64,000 nt of DNA from Paralithodes platypus (Eukaryota > Arthropoda > Malacostraca > Decapoda > Lithodidae), in contig CM064545.1 in NCBI GenBank assembly GCA_032716605.1, forward strand, positions 9,887,564 to 9,951,563, given 5' to 3'. The position numbers and the translations under genes were made by a program. The number at the start of each line of letters is the position of its first letter. Within the stretch, counting starts at the first letter, position 1. Positions 19,662-31,418 of the stretch are shown here, in pieces. The notes beneath the pieces were generated by a model, which saw nothing but the letters and a program-made list of their open reading frames with translations, did not search any database and was not told where the DNA came from.

Positions 19662-22272
19662 TTAATAATATATGTGTTGCATTGCTCTGACATTTAAAAA
19701 GTTTCTTGTGAGATTTAGTATTCCACATTGCTTGGTTATTTTGTTTCTAACATGTTGAATATGTAATGTCCAATTAAGATGTTTTTCCACGATGACTCCA
19801 AGAAATTTGGTATTATCTACATCTTTTAAAGCTGAATTGCCAATCATGAGGGGTTCTAAGTTTGGGGGGATTTTCTTTTTTTCTATGGAAGTGTATATAG
19901 TTAGTTTTGCTAATACTTAATTTTAACTTATTGCTTTTAATCCAGTTGTTTACTTTCACTAGTTCATTATTCATTATGTTCATCAAGGCGTGAAGGTCAT
20001 GGTGGCTTGTGTAAAATGTACTGTAATCAGCAAACAGGGTGAATTTAAGTAAGGTACTTCTACTTACAATAGCTAGCATTAATATACTGTATATAAGAAA
20101 TAATAATGGTCCCAAAATCGATCCTTGCGGTACTCATACATAATAGGCTTAGTGTCCGACTTACAATCATTAAATTGAACAAATTGCATTCTATTGTTTA
20201 AGTAAAATCGAAACCAAGCATTGATGTTGCCCCTAAAACCATGATGATCCAGTTTATCTAGCAAAATGTTATGGTCTACGGTGTCAAAAGCCTTTGAAAG
20301 ATCTAATAATGTTGCTATTGTAAATTGTTTTTGACCAAATGAATTAAGAATTTTTTTAGTAAATGAGGTAAGGGCTGATTCGGTTGATTTACCCTGTCTA
20401 AAACCGTGTTGATAGTCTGATAAAATGTGATTATCGTTACAAAAGTTTTCAATTTTATTGTACTTGAGTTTTTCAAGAATTTTGCTTATCGAAGGAAGTA
20501 CAGAAACAGGTCGGTGATTCTTCATTTCCCTCCTATCTCCTGATTTAAAAATTGGAGTTACTTTAGCTATCTGTAGCTTGTCGGGAAATATACCCGTTGA
20601 AAAGGAAGCATTGCATAGATGTAGTAATACTGGACATAAGCTGCCTGCAACTGCTTAAATAATCTTAATGGGGATTCCGTCATAGCCCGGTGAAGAATCC
20701 CTTAACTGGCTGAGTACCTCCTTCAAATCATCCTCGGTGACATGAGACATAGTGAATGAAGCTGCCTGTCTGTTAGATATGTTTTATAACAGATTTTGTG
20801 AAGTTCAATACTCTCTGCAAGGATTTTTCCAACATTGATAAAATAGTCATTGAAAGAATTTGTTATTTCTTGTGGCCTATTAATTTCTCTATTGTTACAA
20901 TTAAAAGTATTACTAAGTTTTGAATTGTTATGTCACTTTAAAACTGTGTTTATTACATCCATGTTGTCTTGCAATTCCCCGCGCTGTCTTCCAATTTCTG
21001 TCTATAATATTCTGCTTTAGCATCAGCAATGTTTAGCGTGACCTGATTACGTATCTCACGATACGCTTCACCATATGTGATCGGTTTTCTAGCAGATTTT
21101 CTTTGAAGTTTATGTTTTTCTTTAATTAAGATTTTAATTTCGGGAGTTATGTAAGGTTTACAAAGGTGTTTTGTTGTTATGTTTTTTGTCAGTAATGGAA
21201 AGTGTTTGTTAAAACATGCATTAAAGATAGTTAGAACATTATCATATATTACGTTAGGATCTCTCACAGAAAATATTAGATCCCAAGATACCCATCTGCT
21301 ATGCAATTTATAAAATGTTCTAGTTTATCATTATTATAGTCTCTATACCAAATAACTATACGGTCATCTTTATTAGCTGTTACATTAGAACCGAAAACTG
21401 AGAAAACAGGAAAATGATCAGAGATTGTATTATACAAAATACCATTTAAAACATTTTGGGGGTAGTTATTGGTCCATATGTGATCGATCAGTGTGGCAGA
21501 GTTTGCTGTTACCCTTGTTGGTTTTACTATGGTGTTAATAAATAATTATTCATTGCAGAGTGCTAGAAGATCCGACATTGGCTGTTCTGTTTTATATTTT
21601 AAAAGATCAAGGTTGAAATCACCGGCAATATAAAATTGTATATTCTCATTATTCACTGTTAAGATATTATTAAGTGTATTTAGAGACTCATGAACACCAG
21701 TGTGAGGCCTCCTATAAATAACTCCTACTATAAGATTACAGGAGTTGTAGTTTCTAATTTCTATAAATATTGTTTCAATATATTCCTTTCATAAAGTTAA
21801 ATAATTTCGTGTGAAGCTATTATGTTCTTTTCTTAAGTATAATGCAACACCACCACTATTTCGATAACAAACTATTAAAATATGAAGTGTAATTAGGTAT
21901 ATTGTACAAGGGTTCAATGTCGGTTGTTAATTTGGTTTCACACAACCCAATAACGACAAAAGAATGTTCCAATGGATCTATACACTGATCAATCAATTCA
22001 TCAATATGTTGTGGTGCACTGCAGATGTTATGACATAATATTGAAAATGTCTTATCTGGTAAATCATGCAAGTTATTATTCACAGACTCAGAGATAAAAT
22101 ACTCAGAGGTAGGATTTAGATATCCTAAATGCTTTACTATACAATTGTTTGGATCACTTTCACCAATATGACGGTCATCATCAATATCAAGTGTATTAAA
22201 ATATAATTCGTTAAGGACATTTATTGGTAAAGTTTCTCTTTGCGTGTCATATATACTTGCATTTAATAACAA
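19662..22272 (-). pseudogene. LINE G: degenerate endonuclease plus RT
   Basis: Minus-strand pieces in order. Endonuclease start (22272-21856: SILCHNICSAP, VVIGLCETKL); endonuclease middle, broken, with VYLIGSYR-type words lost to shifts; linker (21306-20953: HKLQRKSARKP); RT (20525-20079: NHRPVSVLPSISK, GFRQGKST, LDLSKAFDTVDHNIL); then, after a frameshift at the VPQGSILGP motif, MGPLLFLIY and LFADYSTFY (20115-19813), and the RT thumb (19847-19662: KFLGVIVEKHLNW). The usual FADD is FADY, so a catalytic Asp is lost. The C-terminus is absent. The wording of the motifs differs from the CR1/L2-like LINEs nearby; I cannot assign the clade firmly. Confidence 0.8.
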
Positions 22273-22539
22273 TAAAAACCCTATTATCTAAATTTGTGTA
22301 TGGAAGGGTATTCTGGTAATTCATGTTGACGTTTTTGTGTGAATTGTTAAAATTGGAACATATCAACTAATTGGATTTATAAAAATGGGTTTGCCTCCTG
22401 TCATGCTGGCTTACATTCCTCGGTGGTGGAGTCAGGGAGTGTTGAGGTAGGGCAGTCACCTCAGCCCCGTCACTATCACCTCACCTAGTTGGTGACACCC
22501 GTGGTTCCCTCATCTGGTCCGGTTTCCATCCGGTAGTGG
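22273..22539. other. Unassigned spacer between LINE G and LINE B
   Basis: No coding frame or terminal repeat recognised. The GC-richer part from about 22390 may be the end of LINE B or an unknown short repeat. Confidence 0.4.
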
Positions 22540-22708
22540 TCACGTCACTTGGTCTGGCCGGTGATGGTGATTTAGATTGTGGTGAGGTCCGCTGGTAGGT
22601 TGCAGGTCCATCCTGAGCTGTTCAACCCCTTTGGGGTCTTTCACATTCATTCCAAGCTTTATGTCATCTGTAAACTTGGAGATCACACTCAACAGACCAA
22701 TATCGATG

Positions 22709-23174
22709 TCATTGACATATATGATAAAACAGTAGTGGGCCAAGGACAGATCCCTGTGGAACTCCAGAAGTGACTGGTGTCCACTCAGAAGAAACACCAT
22801 TGATTACCACTCGTTGTTGTCTACCTGTTAGCCAACTTTCTATCCTATTTGTGACCTCTGTATTGATACCTAGTGCACTCACTTTTGACATTAGCCTGCA
22901 ATGAGGCACTTTGTCAAAAGCTTTGTGAAAATCTAAGTAAAGGATGTCTATGACTCTACTTTTGTCATACTCACTCAGCATTTCATGGACAAATTCCAGC
23001 AAATTGGCAAGACATGATCAGTGTCGCCTGAATCCATGTTGGGAATCTGTAATCAGATTGTGGATTTCTAGGTAGTCAACTATCTTGTCTACTAGTATCC
23101 CTTCTAAGAGTTTTACTATGATAGAAGTCAAGCTAATTGGCCGATAATTCTTGGGACAATCGTGATCCCTTTTC
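22709..23174 (-). pseudogene. LINE B reverse transcriptase part
   Basis: Encodes CPKNYRPIS (about 23150), [27 protein letters not shown] with the catalytic Asp, [16 protein letters not shown], and after a shift DDIKLGMNVKD, where the motif is FTDD in place of FADD. Translation upstream passes straight into TTAA-3 at 23175. This wording is characteristic of CR1/L2-like RTs. Confidence 0.8.
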
Positions 23175-24193
23175 TTAACCCGGGAACGGCGCCGAGACTT
23201 AAGAGGTTTTACTGGGCGAAGGCGATGGGACTCTTAAGATCCAAGGCCTAAAAATAAACTTTTAAAAGGCCCCAGTGGCACTCAAAACAAAAGAATATGT
23301 GATTAAGTGAGATAATTCTCCTTCATACCTGCTATCACTCTTCCACATGTGTCCAACCCCCCCCCCCCCCTCTCTTCAATTATCACCAATTTTTCCTCTT
23401 ATTCCCTTGTTTATCGGTTTATTTTCTGTGCCAATATCCCCCACCGGGTTTCAAGGTCGAAGAGGAGGCATATAGACATCATGGCAAGAGACAGACTTTA
23501 CTAGCAAGACATCAGTGTCGATCGATAAGTAGGAGGGGGAGGGTGTGTGTGAATGAACCGGTCGGCAATACATCGTCTTATTCACCCCCCAAATACTATT
23601 CCCACTTGTTTTATTGCTGTTACATGTTAATATCTTCATATTAAATGTAAAAATAGGTGCATATGAATAAGTAATAACGATATTTATCGGATAGTGAAGA
23701 TTTTAGTCGGGAATGTATCAAAATATCTTCGCCTAGCGGGCACTTTCATATACCATAGGTTCGCCGTTTTACCCATTGGCTGCGGGAGAAGTTCCAGAAC
23801 GCCATGGCAATTTACAGCAATTTCCCGGCTTTTAAAGCCTGTTAAAGCCGTAGAAATTGAGTGTCAGTGGGCGGGAGTGCGAGGGACCCACCTCTGACCG
23901 CCAGCACGTCCGTCCGCGCACTGAGACCCCAGCCCCGGGTCTCAGTAGTGCTGCAAAAGGCATTATAGCTCTACATTGCTCATAAATAGCGAGTTTTCCC
24001 CAATGTCTATGCTAGCACTGCGGGTGAACCCCACGATCTACGAAGCTCATTTAAGTGTCATTTTGAAGATATTTTTGTCTAGTTCTCGGGTGAATACATT
24101 TAATTTCATGCAGACACTTGATTATCATTCAGGAGTGCCTGAATATGCCCTAAATAGCCCAAATATGTACACAGCGAAAGGGTTAAAGGTTAA
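23175..24193. mobile_element. TTAA-3: 1-kb TTAA-flanked element inside LINE B
   Basis: Begins TTAACCCGGGAACGGCG like TTAA-1 and ends with TTAA at 24190-24193. Removing the element with one TTAA rejoins the LINE B frame exactly at VTPIFKK, the conserved RT phrase, proving insertion at TTAA. It shares with TTAA-1 and TTAA-5 the block ATTATCACC(A/T)ATTTTTCCTCTTATT and CCCACTTGTTTTATTG. There is a C run at 23358-23371. No open coding region was recognised, so it is non-autonomous. Confidence 0.85.
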
Positions 24194-24441
24194 AGATTGG
24201 GGTCACACTGGCCCGTTTCCAGTCTTCATGGACGTCTCCATTTTCTAGTGATTTATTGAAGGTGTCTGCCAAGAAAGGTGCGATTTCATCTCACACTTCT
24301 CGTACAACTCGGGGAAGAAAACTATCTCGGCCAGATAACTTGAACCTATTTAGCTTATCTATTCTTGTTGCTACCTCCTCTGGGGTACATCTAATTCTGC
24401 TAAGATCTTCACCCTCATGCACTAGTCCTTGACTTGGCATG
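24194..24441 (-). pseudogene. LINE B, RT start and upstream linker
   Basis: Minus-strand remnant between TTAA-3 and the solo LTR. Reads the RT entry phrase VTPIF and upstream the stretch typical of the LINE linker, with stop codons. CATG at 24438-24441 is one copy of the LTR target duplication. Confidence 0.65.
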
Positions 24442-26336
24442 TGTTACGTCCTGGGATATATAAACACTGGGCTCTTTCTATTGGACTAGGTATGCGGCAA
24501 CAAGCAACAACGGAAAACGCTAGATCCAACCCTTATCTATAAACCCAGGCAACAAACCACCCTAAACCGTCAAGAGTCCTGCCTGGACAACGAGGTATCA
24601 TATGACTCGGTTACAGGGTGCACGCACTATAGACTGCTGATAGTCAAGCAGGCTATATAAAAGATCACACAATTAAGTTGACTTAAAGCTTCAAGGAAAA
24701 GATAGGTAACGGAATTAAATTGCAGAAACAATATAATAACAAACTAGAAGAAAGTACATTTAACGTTACGTTAATTAATACAACTAATCACCCCTGCGTG
24801 AAAGAAGGTGAAAGCAAACAGTCCTCAAAACATTGTACAGGTAGACAAGATGCGGGTTTCTAAACTGCATGTGGCTACTGTAGGATCTGATGCTTAGCAA
24901 AGAAAGTACGTTACGGATTTAGAGAACTCTTAACTCATAAGCAGGAATAAATACTAGTGATAGGCCATACAGTGTATAATGGCATAGGTATAATTAAATA
25001 AAGGTAGCAACTCGCAACATAACCACGTACAGGTGTGCTTCTCACTCTTAGTCAGGCAAGCCTGCTCGGACAGAGTCTCTAAGCCACACCCTGACTCACA
25101 ATGCTCACAAAAACGGTAAACTGTGGCACAATAACAAGCATACAGAGATAATAAACCCCTAGCTGTTAATCTGCCAGGTGGCAGAGGTCTAGCCGGAAGG
25201 ATATAGGCTTCGGATACCCGGGCTGAGCCACCTGCTCTAGCCTAGGGACGTTCCCTAGTCTGTGCGCCAAATTACTCTAATTGAAAGTGTGCTCTCTTGA
25301 GAGACTCAGATCGCAAGTATCTGACTCTCTCCTGGCAACCCTAAAACAAAAGCAAGACGTGCTAGCGCAGTGCTGAGTGGACTAGGCAAGGGCCCTCACA
25401 CAACACAACACTAGACACACAGGGACACAGACAAGAAAATGCCCCCAGACTCCCACGTGTATCCTAGTAAAGTCGTGCGGGTCCACAGGACTCGCACCAG
25501 CAGACTTTACTTAAAGGATCGCAAAAAGCCTCCCCTCCGGTCTAGCCCCTGCTAACCTGACACAAGAACACACTAGCAAGCATGAAACCACCAAATATGA
25601 GACAACAAAAAAGCTTCCTAGGTTTCATTAACAATTACATCTCTGCATAAGGCCCAAAATCCTATCTAGTTATCTGAGAGCTCGTCGTTAATGCAATAAT
25701 AGATATAAGGTCTATCAAGGGGATGGGATAATTTAATAGATTGGTGAAGTAGTGGAAGGAAGGTATACAAAGTAAGAGAGAAAGTTTCTAAGTGGGGTTG
25801 AGAGGGATAGCTATCAAGGGGGTCCAAAGGGTACGACAGTGAGGTGAGCTCTGAGTCTTGAATCTGTCTGGACCCCGCCCTAGGCATGCAGAATACATCC
25901 CAGGCTCGGCAACACTCAACACATTTGCCGGGTCAAAATCCTCTACCCCGTGCGTGAGTCGAAACTAAGCCTAACGTTGCAATCAAATGCATGTGGCAGC
26001 GCTTCAGGCTCGTCCCAAGCTAAGCAAGCGAAGCAACGTCCCAAGCCGGTCTCTCTCTCCCGCTCGTCTCTTCCCGCTCTCACTAGACTTACATCTTATA
26101 TATTATAATGAAACAATCAACTATCGAGAATAAAATATACTAAGATGCGTTGGTTAAGAATAAGGGCAGCTACAAGCTGTGAAACAACATAAGAATATCC
26201 CAGACATTAGTTACATTGTCGTAGGATATATACTAAGGAAAAGCCTGCCGGCCGGCTGCCACCAGCCGGTTTCTAAACGGCTGGGCAGCCGACGCGCGCG
26301 CATGCCCGCACGTGGCTACTATGCAGAAGCGTCACA
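24442..26336 (-). repeat. Solo LTR of the Gypsy B type (1895 bp)
   Basis: On the minus strand runs TGTGACGCTTCTGCATAGTAGCC to GGACGTAACA, matching 3133-5030 end to end. It is flanked by CATG on both sides (24438-24441 and 26337-26340), a 4-bp target duplication. No internal sequence is present, so it arose by LTR-LTR recombination after insertion into LINE B. The 13-bp-stem hairpin is retained near 25300-25335. Confidence 0.93.
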
Positions 26337-26492
26337 CATGTCACTGGTATTTTTCCTTGTGAATACTGTGGCAAAATAGTCGTTTAGGGTTTTAGATATA
26401 TCAGTGTCAGAAGTTTGAAGTTGGCCTGTTGGATCCTTTAGAGGTCCAATGCTACTTTTCAATGGCTTCCTGCTGTTCACATAGCTAAAGAA

Positions 26493-27550
26493 CTATTTAG
26501 GATTCTCTTTGCAGAGGGCTGCAGCCCTTAGTTCTTCATTCTGCTTTGCTTTCTTTATAAGAGATTTCACTCTTCTACACATATTTTTGAAGGAATCTAA
26601 ATTTCTTTGATCTTGACTTCTTTTGGCCTTTCTGTATGCAACTTTTCTCTTTCTAATTGCTGAGGGTATGTCACTTGTGAACCATTTTGGTTGGGTTGAA
26701 CCTGATTTAATAAGTTTAGGAGGAACAAATGCAGCTTGTCGATCCATAAACTGCTGTTTGAATGATCACCAAATCGCATTAACATTCTCACCGGCAAGTC
26801 TGTTATGGGATAAGCTTCCTAGAAGGCCTTCAAAATGTACACGACCGAAATCTAGTTTTGCACTCTGAGGATTGGTGGATCTTCTGCTAAAGGTGCGAAG
26901 AGAGAACCTAACTATATTGTGGTCAATACCTCCAAGTGATTCCCCAACAGATAAGATGGTCACACTTTCATCTTCAGTGGTGAACACAAAATCTAGTATA
27001 CTGTTCACTCTAGTTGGCTCGTTCACCCACTGGGTCAAAAAGGTGTCGTTAGAAAAGTTCACAAGACGCCTACCTTCAGCATCGGCAGTTCTTGCCTCCC
27101 AGTTTATTAGGCAATTGAAATCACCTAAGATCACACTGGTTTTACCTTTGATAACAGCACTCAGTCTTGTGTACAAAAGTTCATCTTTTCAACATTTTGA
27201 CGTGGAGGCCTGTACACCACAACAATCCTATAGATAAAATTACCTAGATTGAGGTCTATTCCAAGCAGTTCATGTTCTGGCCTGATCTTGCAGTCAATTG
27301 GGTTTAGAAAATCTCTGATGTACAAAAGAATGCCACCACCTTCCTGCATGGTTCGATTTTTGTGGAACATTCTATGTCCAGATACTTCAAATTACCCAAC
27401 ATAATTTCTGAATATCTGGTATCACTGTGAATCCAGGATTCAGTGCCACTACATCGAAACATTCTGTAGACAACAATGCACGAAGTTCGGAGAATTTATT
27501 TCTAATTTCGCATTAAAATAATACTACCTTAAGGGGATTCAAGTTTTTCT
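26493..27550 (-). pseudogene. LINE B endonuclease domain and linker
   Basis: Minus-strand endonuclease of the APE type. The N-terminal motif is disturbed (NKFSELRALLSTECFDVVAL near 27500), then GGGILLYIRD, VVVYRPPRQN, SVILGDFNCLINW (GDFN metal/active-site motif), ILDFVFTTE and GIDHNIVRFSL (usually SDH; here IDH). The linker follows (RKRKVAYRKAKRSQD). Frameshifts occur near 27165 and in the N-terminal part. The EN residues and order match CR1/L2-like LINEs. Confidence 0.8.
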
Positions 27551-27559
27551 TAGAACCCC

Positions 27560-27890
27560 CTAGCTTACCCCGTTTCCCGAAGAGAAAGGGGTCACTGGGA
27601 ATAGTGCATCTTCTTGCACACTTTTTCTCTGTACACTATCAGAGGTGTTGCAATTCCCTACGTATGGTGAATCCTCACCTGAGGTAGAAGAACCACTATC
27701 TAGTGATTCAGAAATTAGTAACTGAGGTGTAGAGTCTAGAGGGAGTTGCGAGACATCTCTCAATCTATTGGGGAACTCTGCCATTTGTTGAGAGGTATTC
27801 TTGCTCTCAGAGGGACGAACTCCTTCTTTTGTATGGCCTCTTTTTTGGAAGTTTGAGATCAACTGCTGGTGAGGGTTTGCTCTTTTCCTG
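27560..27890 (-). pseudogene. Region upstream of LINE B endonuclease
   Basis: A short minus frame rich in Ser, Gln and Lys directly precedes the endonuclease. It has no recognised domain and may be the ORF's N-terminal extension. Near 27890-27905 it fuses to the LINE C remnant. Confidence 0.4.
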
Positions 27891-28511
27891 CTGGGGGATG
27901 ATTTTTACATTAATTATTAGTTTATTATTCTTCCATTTTGTTTGGTTTTGTGTCAATCGAAATCTTCTTTTGGGGATATATTTATTTTGAGCATTGTGGA
28001 GTGACGCAATAAAATGTTCATATGTAGCTGTCATGTTTAACTCTGGCTTATCCTGACTTAAGACGCGTATCCGCATATCCGAGAGGTAGTACGATCATTA
28101 GCACACCTGGATCCACTTAATTGTTTAATCATAGGGTCCACCCTTAAGGCTCCTCTTAGCCCACCATAGCTTTTCTGAAATATGGGATAAGTGTTGTATT
28201 GTCTTTAGAATTTCCTGTCCATTGTATATTAAAATAAATAGATTTATGATCACTATTTCCTAGTTGGTCCCCCATCTCTACATTATTTATCAAATGTTCA
28301 TCATTACTGAGAACTAAATCGAGGATATAATTGCCTCTAGTCGGCGAGTCTATGAATTGAAATTAAAAAAATATCTTGTACCGCCTCAATAAACTCTTCA
28401 GAATCTGAGTCGCCGATTTGATGCTGCCAGTCTACATTCAGAAAATTAATATCCCCCATAATGCACACATTGCTATACCTTGATGCTATTTTCACTTCCT
28501 ACCATAACGAT
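27891..28511 (-). pseudogene. LINE C endonuclease, C-terminal part
   Basis: Minus strand. Encodes MGDINFLNVDWQ (GDFN-like motif), IDSPTRGNYILD, GNSDHKSIYFNI (SDH catalytic motif) and the linker phrase HNAQNKYIPKRRF. The domain is continued on the other side of Gypsy A at 37232-37480. Removing Gypsy A plus one CGAT copy joins the two pieces in one frame (one stop remains), which shows that they were a single LINE. Confidence 0.8.
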
Positions 28512-30509
28512 TGTGACGTTAACCACTCCGTTAGAACCGCATGGCTTGTCCTACGGTGACTCGCTAGGATCGCCAGGGCAGTGGATGTGGCTACAGTTGA
28601 TGTATTATTGTGTGCTTTATTACAAATGAAAGCTTGTGTCATGGGCAGTCCAGAAAGGCTCTTTGTTTTCGCCCATGTCAAGGCTTTATATATTTAATTG
28701 AAAAGTATATGTTTTATCATTAAGTAGTAATGATAGGATTTGAGAGAGAGAGAGAGAGAGAGAGTAGAACAGAGTGTGGGGAGGCGCGCAGTGTTTTTTG
28801 CCATGCTCGATGACGTCACGGCTGGCTCGCCTCTTGGGGATTGGTTGGAGGAGTTTTTTACCATGCTTGGTGATGTCACGGTTGGCTGGCCTCTTTTGGA
28901 TTGGCTGGAGGACTTGTTACCGCTTTGCTTACGCGGTGCGAGCTAGTGCTAGTATATATACAGCTCTCTTGCCAGTCTCTCCCTCAGATCTGGTTTCTAG
29001 AACGCATCCCTCTTATCCCTTTGATACCTGTCACCCTCACTGCACCTGAGAACCTTTTCCTATGCCTATCTCTCTCATTTTCCATATCTTTCACCACCTT
29101 TTATTAATAGTATACCCCCTCTGGTTAACTCTGCATAATCAGCTTCATGCTTTTTTTTTTCTTTTTTTTTTTATATTCCAACTACTCCCTCTCGGGCATA
29201 GGCTGAGAGCCTGTACATTCCACCGCTCAACACGGTGAAGCCCGTGAGGTCTTGTTCCAGCCTGGGGAGTGAGACATGTGAAGCATCCATCATGGCTCAA
29301 AGCAGCTCCATCTCTGAAGCGGCTGGTTGCTTCGCTCAAGTGCTTCACCGTCTCACCCTCCAGACTCAGACCCTCACTCTCAGCTGGCCAGTTGTATTGT
29401 GCGTTAAGGTCTTATATAACCCATGTATGTTAGTTGTTAAGATAAGTTGATCACGAAGCATTGGGATTAGATAATACTAGACTAGGAGTCTGATACTATA
29501 AGGTATTGTTTCCGATGGGTGCTGGCTTTAGTTAAAAGCTGCACGACATACCTGAGAACTGGAGTTGATTGGGTAAATTCTAGTCTGTGTGCCATTGAGA
29601 GTGGAGCATGCACGAATGAGGGCTTTTTGCCTATGCCATTCTGCACTTTTCTAAGCTCGGTTGTTTGTCTTTGAGGTACGCCAGGAGAACGCTTAATACT
29701 TCGGTATTAAGGTTTCTCAAGAGAGCTACCCTTCACTCTAACGTAATACTTGACGCACAGACTTGAGATTTGCACTAGGCTATGCGGCATGCTATGCGCA
29801 CCAGTATCTCATATCATATCTAGACTTTATCAGTCATAGTAGACATTAAGTATATTAAACCAATTACTCTTATTATGCATACCCGTTTATGATTACACAA
29901 GCATTTCGCAGCCTAGTTTGATGTATTGAGACACAAACGACTTAGGCTCTTTTTGTTGATAGGAATACTGCATTGTCGTGGCGATTATTATTATTGTTGT
30001 AGCGTTTAGGAGATTCTTGGCTCCGACTGCATTATATATCCTGCCTTTTTGTGTGCATAGCCTGCTCGAGCATTGTTCCGCTGCCTGCCTTTTTGGGTTC
30101 CATTTCCGATTTGAGCATCTTGATAGCATTTAACATTTAAAGAAGATTCCTTGTTGGTGTTGAAGGACTTTAGTGCACTTTCTTTTATGCAGGAGTGCCT
30201 GACATTTATTGATTAAAGTAACGTAAGCTGTAACTTCTCTTACCACCTTACTTTGCATACCATAACCAAGTACCTTCGGTTATAGGTAGTAATAGGCTGT
30301 TTTCACATAACATTAAGCCTAGAGTAGACGCACATTTATTGAGAGTTTGATAACCTATTATTGCATATAGAACTCTAGAGAGTAATTGTGTTCTTTGTTT
30401 ACTGGGAATATACATCAGAGGTTGGATCTAGCGCTTTCCGTTGTAGCATTTATGCCAATACTAGTCCAATGAATAAGAACCCTGATATATTTAAACCTCA
30501 GTCGTAACA
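28512..30509 (+). repeat. 5' LTR of Gypsy A
   Basis: TGTGACGTTAACC to TCGTAACA. A TATA sequence (TATATATA) lies at 28953-28960. A 15-bp imperfect stem closed by a TTCG tetraloop lies at 29687-29715, flanked by CGCCAG and CAAGAGAGC. A SINE interrupts it at 29151-29384. Relative to the 3' LTR about 50 bp are missing near 29465. The first differences from the 3' LTR are CpG in this copy and TpG or CpA in the other. Confidence 0.92.
29151..29384 (-). mobile_element. SINE-like insertion in the Gypsy A 5' LTR
   Basis: Absent from the 3' LTR, where GCTTCATGC joins TGGCCAG directly (35563-35575). On the minus strand it reads CTGAGAGTGAGGGTCTGAG to GGGAGTAGTTGGAATATA and an A-rich tail. A second copy in plus orientation lies at 52512-52739. 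I do not see clear polymerase III boxes, so the origin of its head is unknown. A target duplication is not evident. Confidence 0.75.
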
Positions 30510-30511
30510 AA

Positions 30512-30519
30512 TGGCGACC
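30512..30519 (+). promoter_or_regulatory. Probable primer-binding site, Gypsy A
   Basis: TGGCGACC starts two bases after the 5' LTR; TGG is complementary to a tRNA 3' CCA end. The same sequence stands at the same spacing in Gypsy E (56271-56278). I do not assign the tRNA. Confidence 0.7.
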
Positions 30520-30726
30520 TTACCTAGGATTTGGTGAACCTACATTTATTAGCAGGGAACATTTGTTGTTTTGGGGAATATTTTGCGGGGATCAGCAAGA
30601 ATATTTTTGTTTTGCAACATAGTATAGCCCTTGAGTATTTCCGAGAATGTTTGTGTGTATATTGAGGTATAAGAGTTTGGGGTGCTTCTTTTCTGAATAT
30701 TGAGGTGAAATTTTTTTGTGAGCATC

Positions 30727-31416
30727 ATGTCTTATACCGGATCAGAGGAGAATGGAGACACAGTACGTAATGTCGAAACTGAGGAACAGCAGCAAGATGA
30801 AAGGGTTAATCAGGTGAACTGTGAGGAGGATGCTAGGATATTTTTGCAATGGCCTGTTACTGCCGAGCGGTTGGAGGGTATGGATCGGTACGGTCTTCAA
30901 TGCCTGGCCACAGCTATCGGTCATGCGGGTACTAGCAGCATGACCAGGGATAACTTGATAACGTGTGTACTGGGCAGTGTGACTGGTGAGCGAGATGGGT
31001 TGAGTGCTCAGTGCCCTTCGGCCATGCTTACCCTACACTCGACTCCCAGCCATCCCAGTAGTTTGCCGACCCCGAGTACGCTTCCACAGTTGGGTGGTGG
31101 CTGGCAGGGTGGGATGCCCCTGGGGGGACCACCGGTAATTTCAAACATTGTAGCACCTTCACCTCCTCAAGGGTTAACTCCAGAATTATTGTTTCAGCTC
31201 GAATTAGCTAAGCTTCAGCATCAGCAGCGAATAGAATTAGCCAAGATAGAAGAGAAAAAACTATCAGTCAGCAGCACATAGAGCTAGCAAAAATCCAAGC
31301 TGATTTAGAGTCGACTAGGTACTGTGCTGACATGGACGTAGAGAAGTCGCGAGTAGAGACAACGGGACAGCGACTTGGGGCTGGTAACCGTGCTCATGAT
31401 CAATCTCTCTCGCACT
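30727..31416 (+). pseudogene. gag: Gypsy A gag, N-terminal part
   Basis: Begins at ATG 30727 (MSYTGSEENGDTVRN), near-identical to Gypsy E gag at 56487. It continues with an acidic Gln-rich region, a Pro/Ser/Gly-rich stretch (PSHPSSLPTPSTLPQ) and a Lys/Glu/Gln coiled-coil-like segment (QLELAKLQHQQRIELAKIEE). A frameshift near 31255 ends the frame, and a TAA replaces a Leu codon of copy E at about 31416. The protein is therefore not made as one piece. Confidence 0.8.
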
Positions 31417-31418
31417 AA

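Larger units (their letters stand above)
22540..27890 (-). mobile_element. LINE B: CR1/L2-like LINE with two later insertions
   Basis: Minus-strand LINE in three pieces: 27890-26341 (start of the ORF, endonuclease and linker), 24441-24194 (linker to RT) and 23174-22540 (RT). It is interrupted by a solo LTR (24442-26336) and by TTAA-3 (23175-24193). The RT piece is cut short after the FADD region, so the C-terminal third is missing. Frameshifts and stops are numerous. Confidence 0.8.

Noticed and set aside
28740..29107. Overlapping frames repeated in both Gypsy A LTRs (for example MLDDVTAGSPLGDWLEEF)
   Set aside because: They occur in both LTRs only because the LTRs are copies; they overlap the TATA region and show no known domain, so they are probably not genes.
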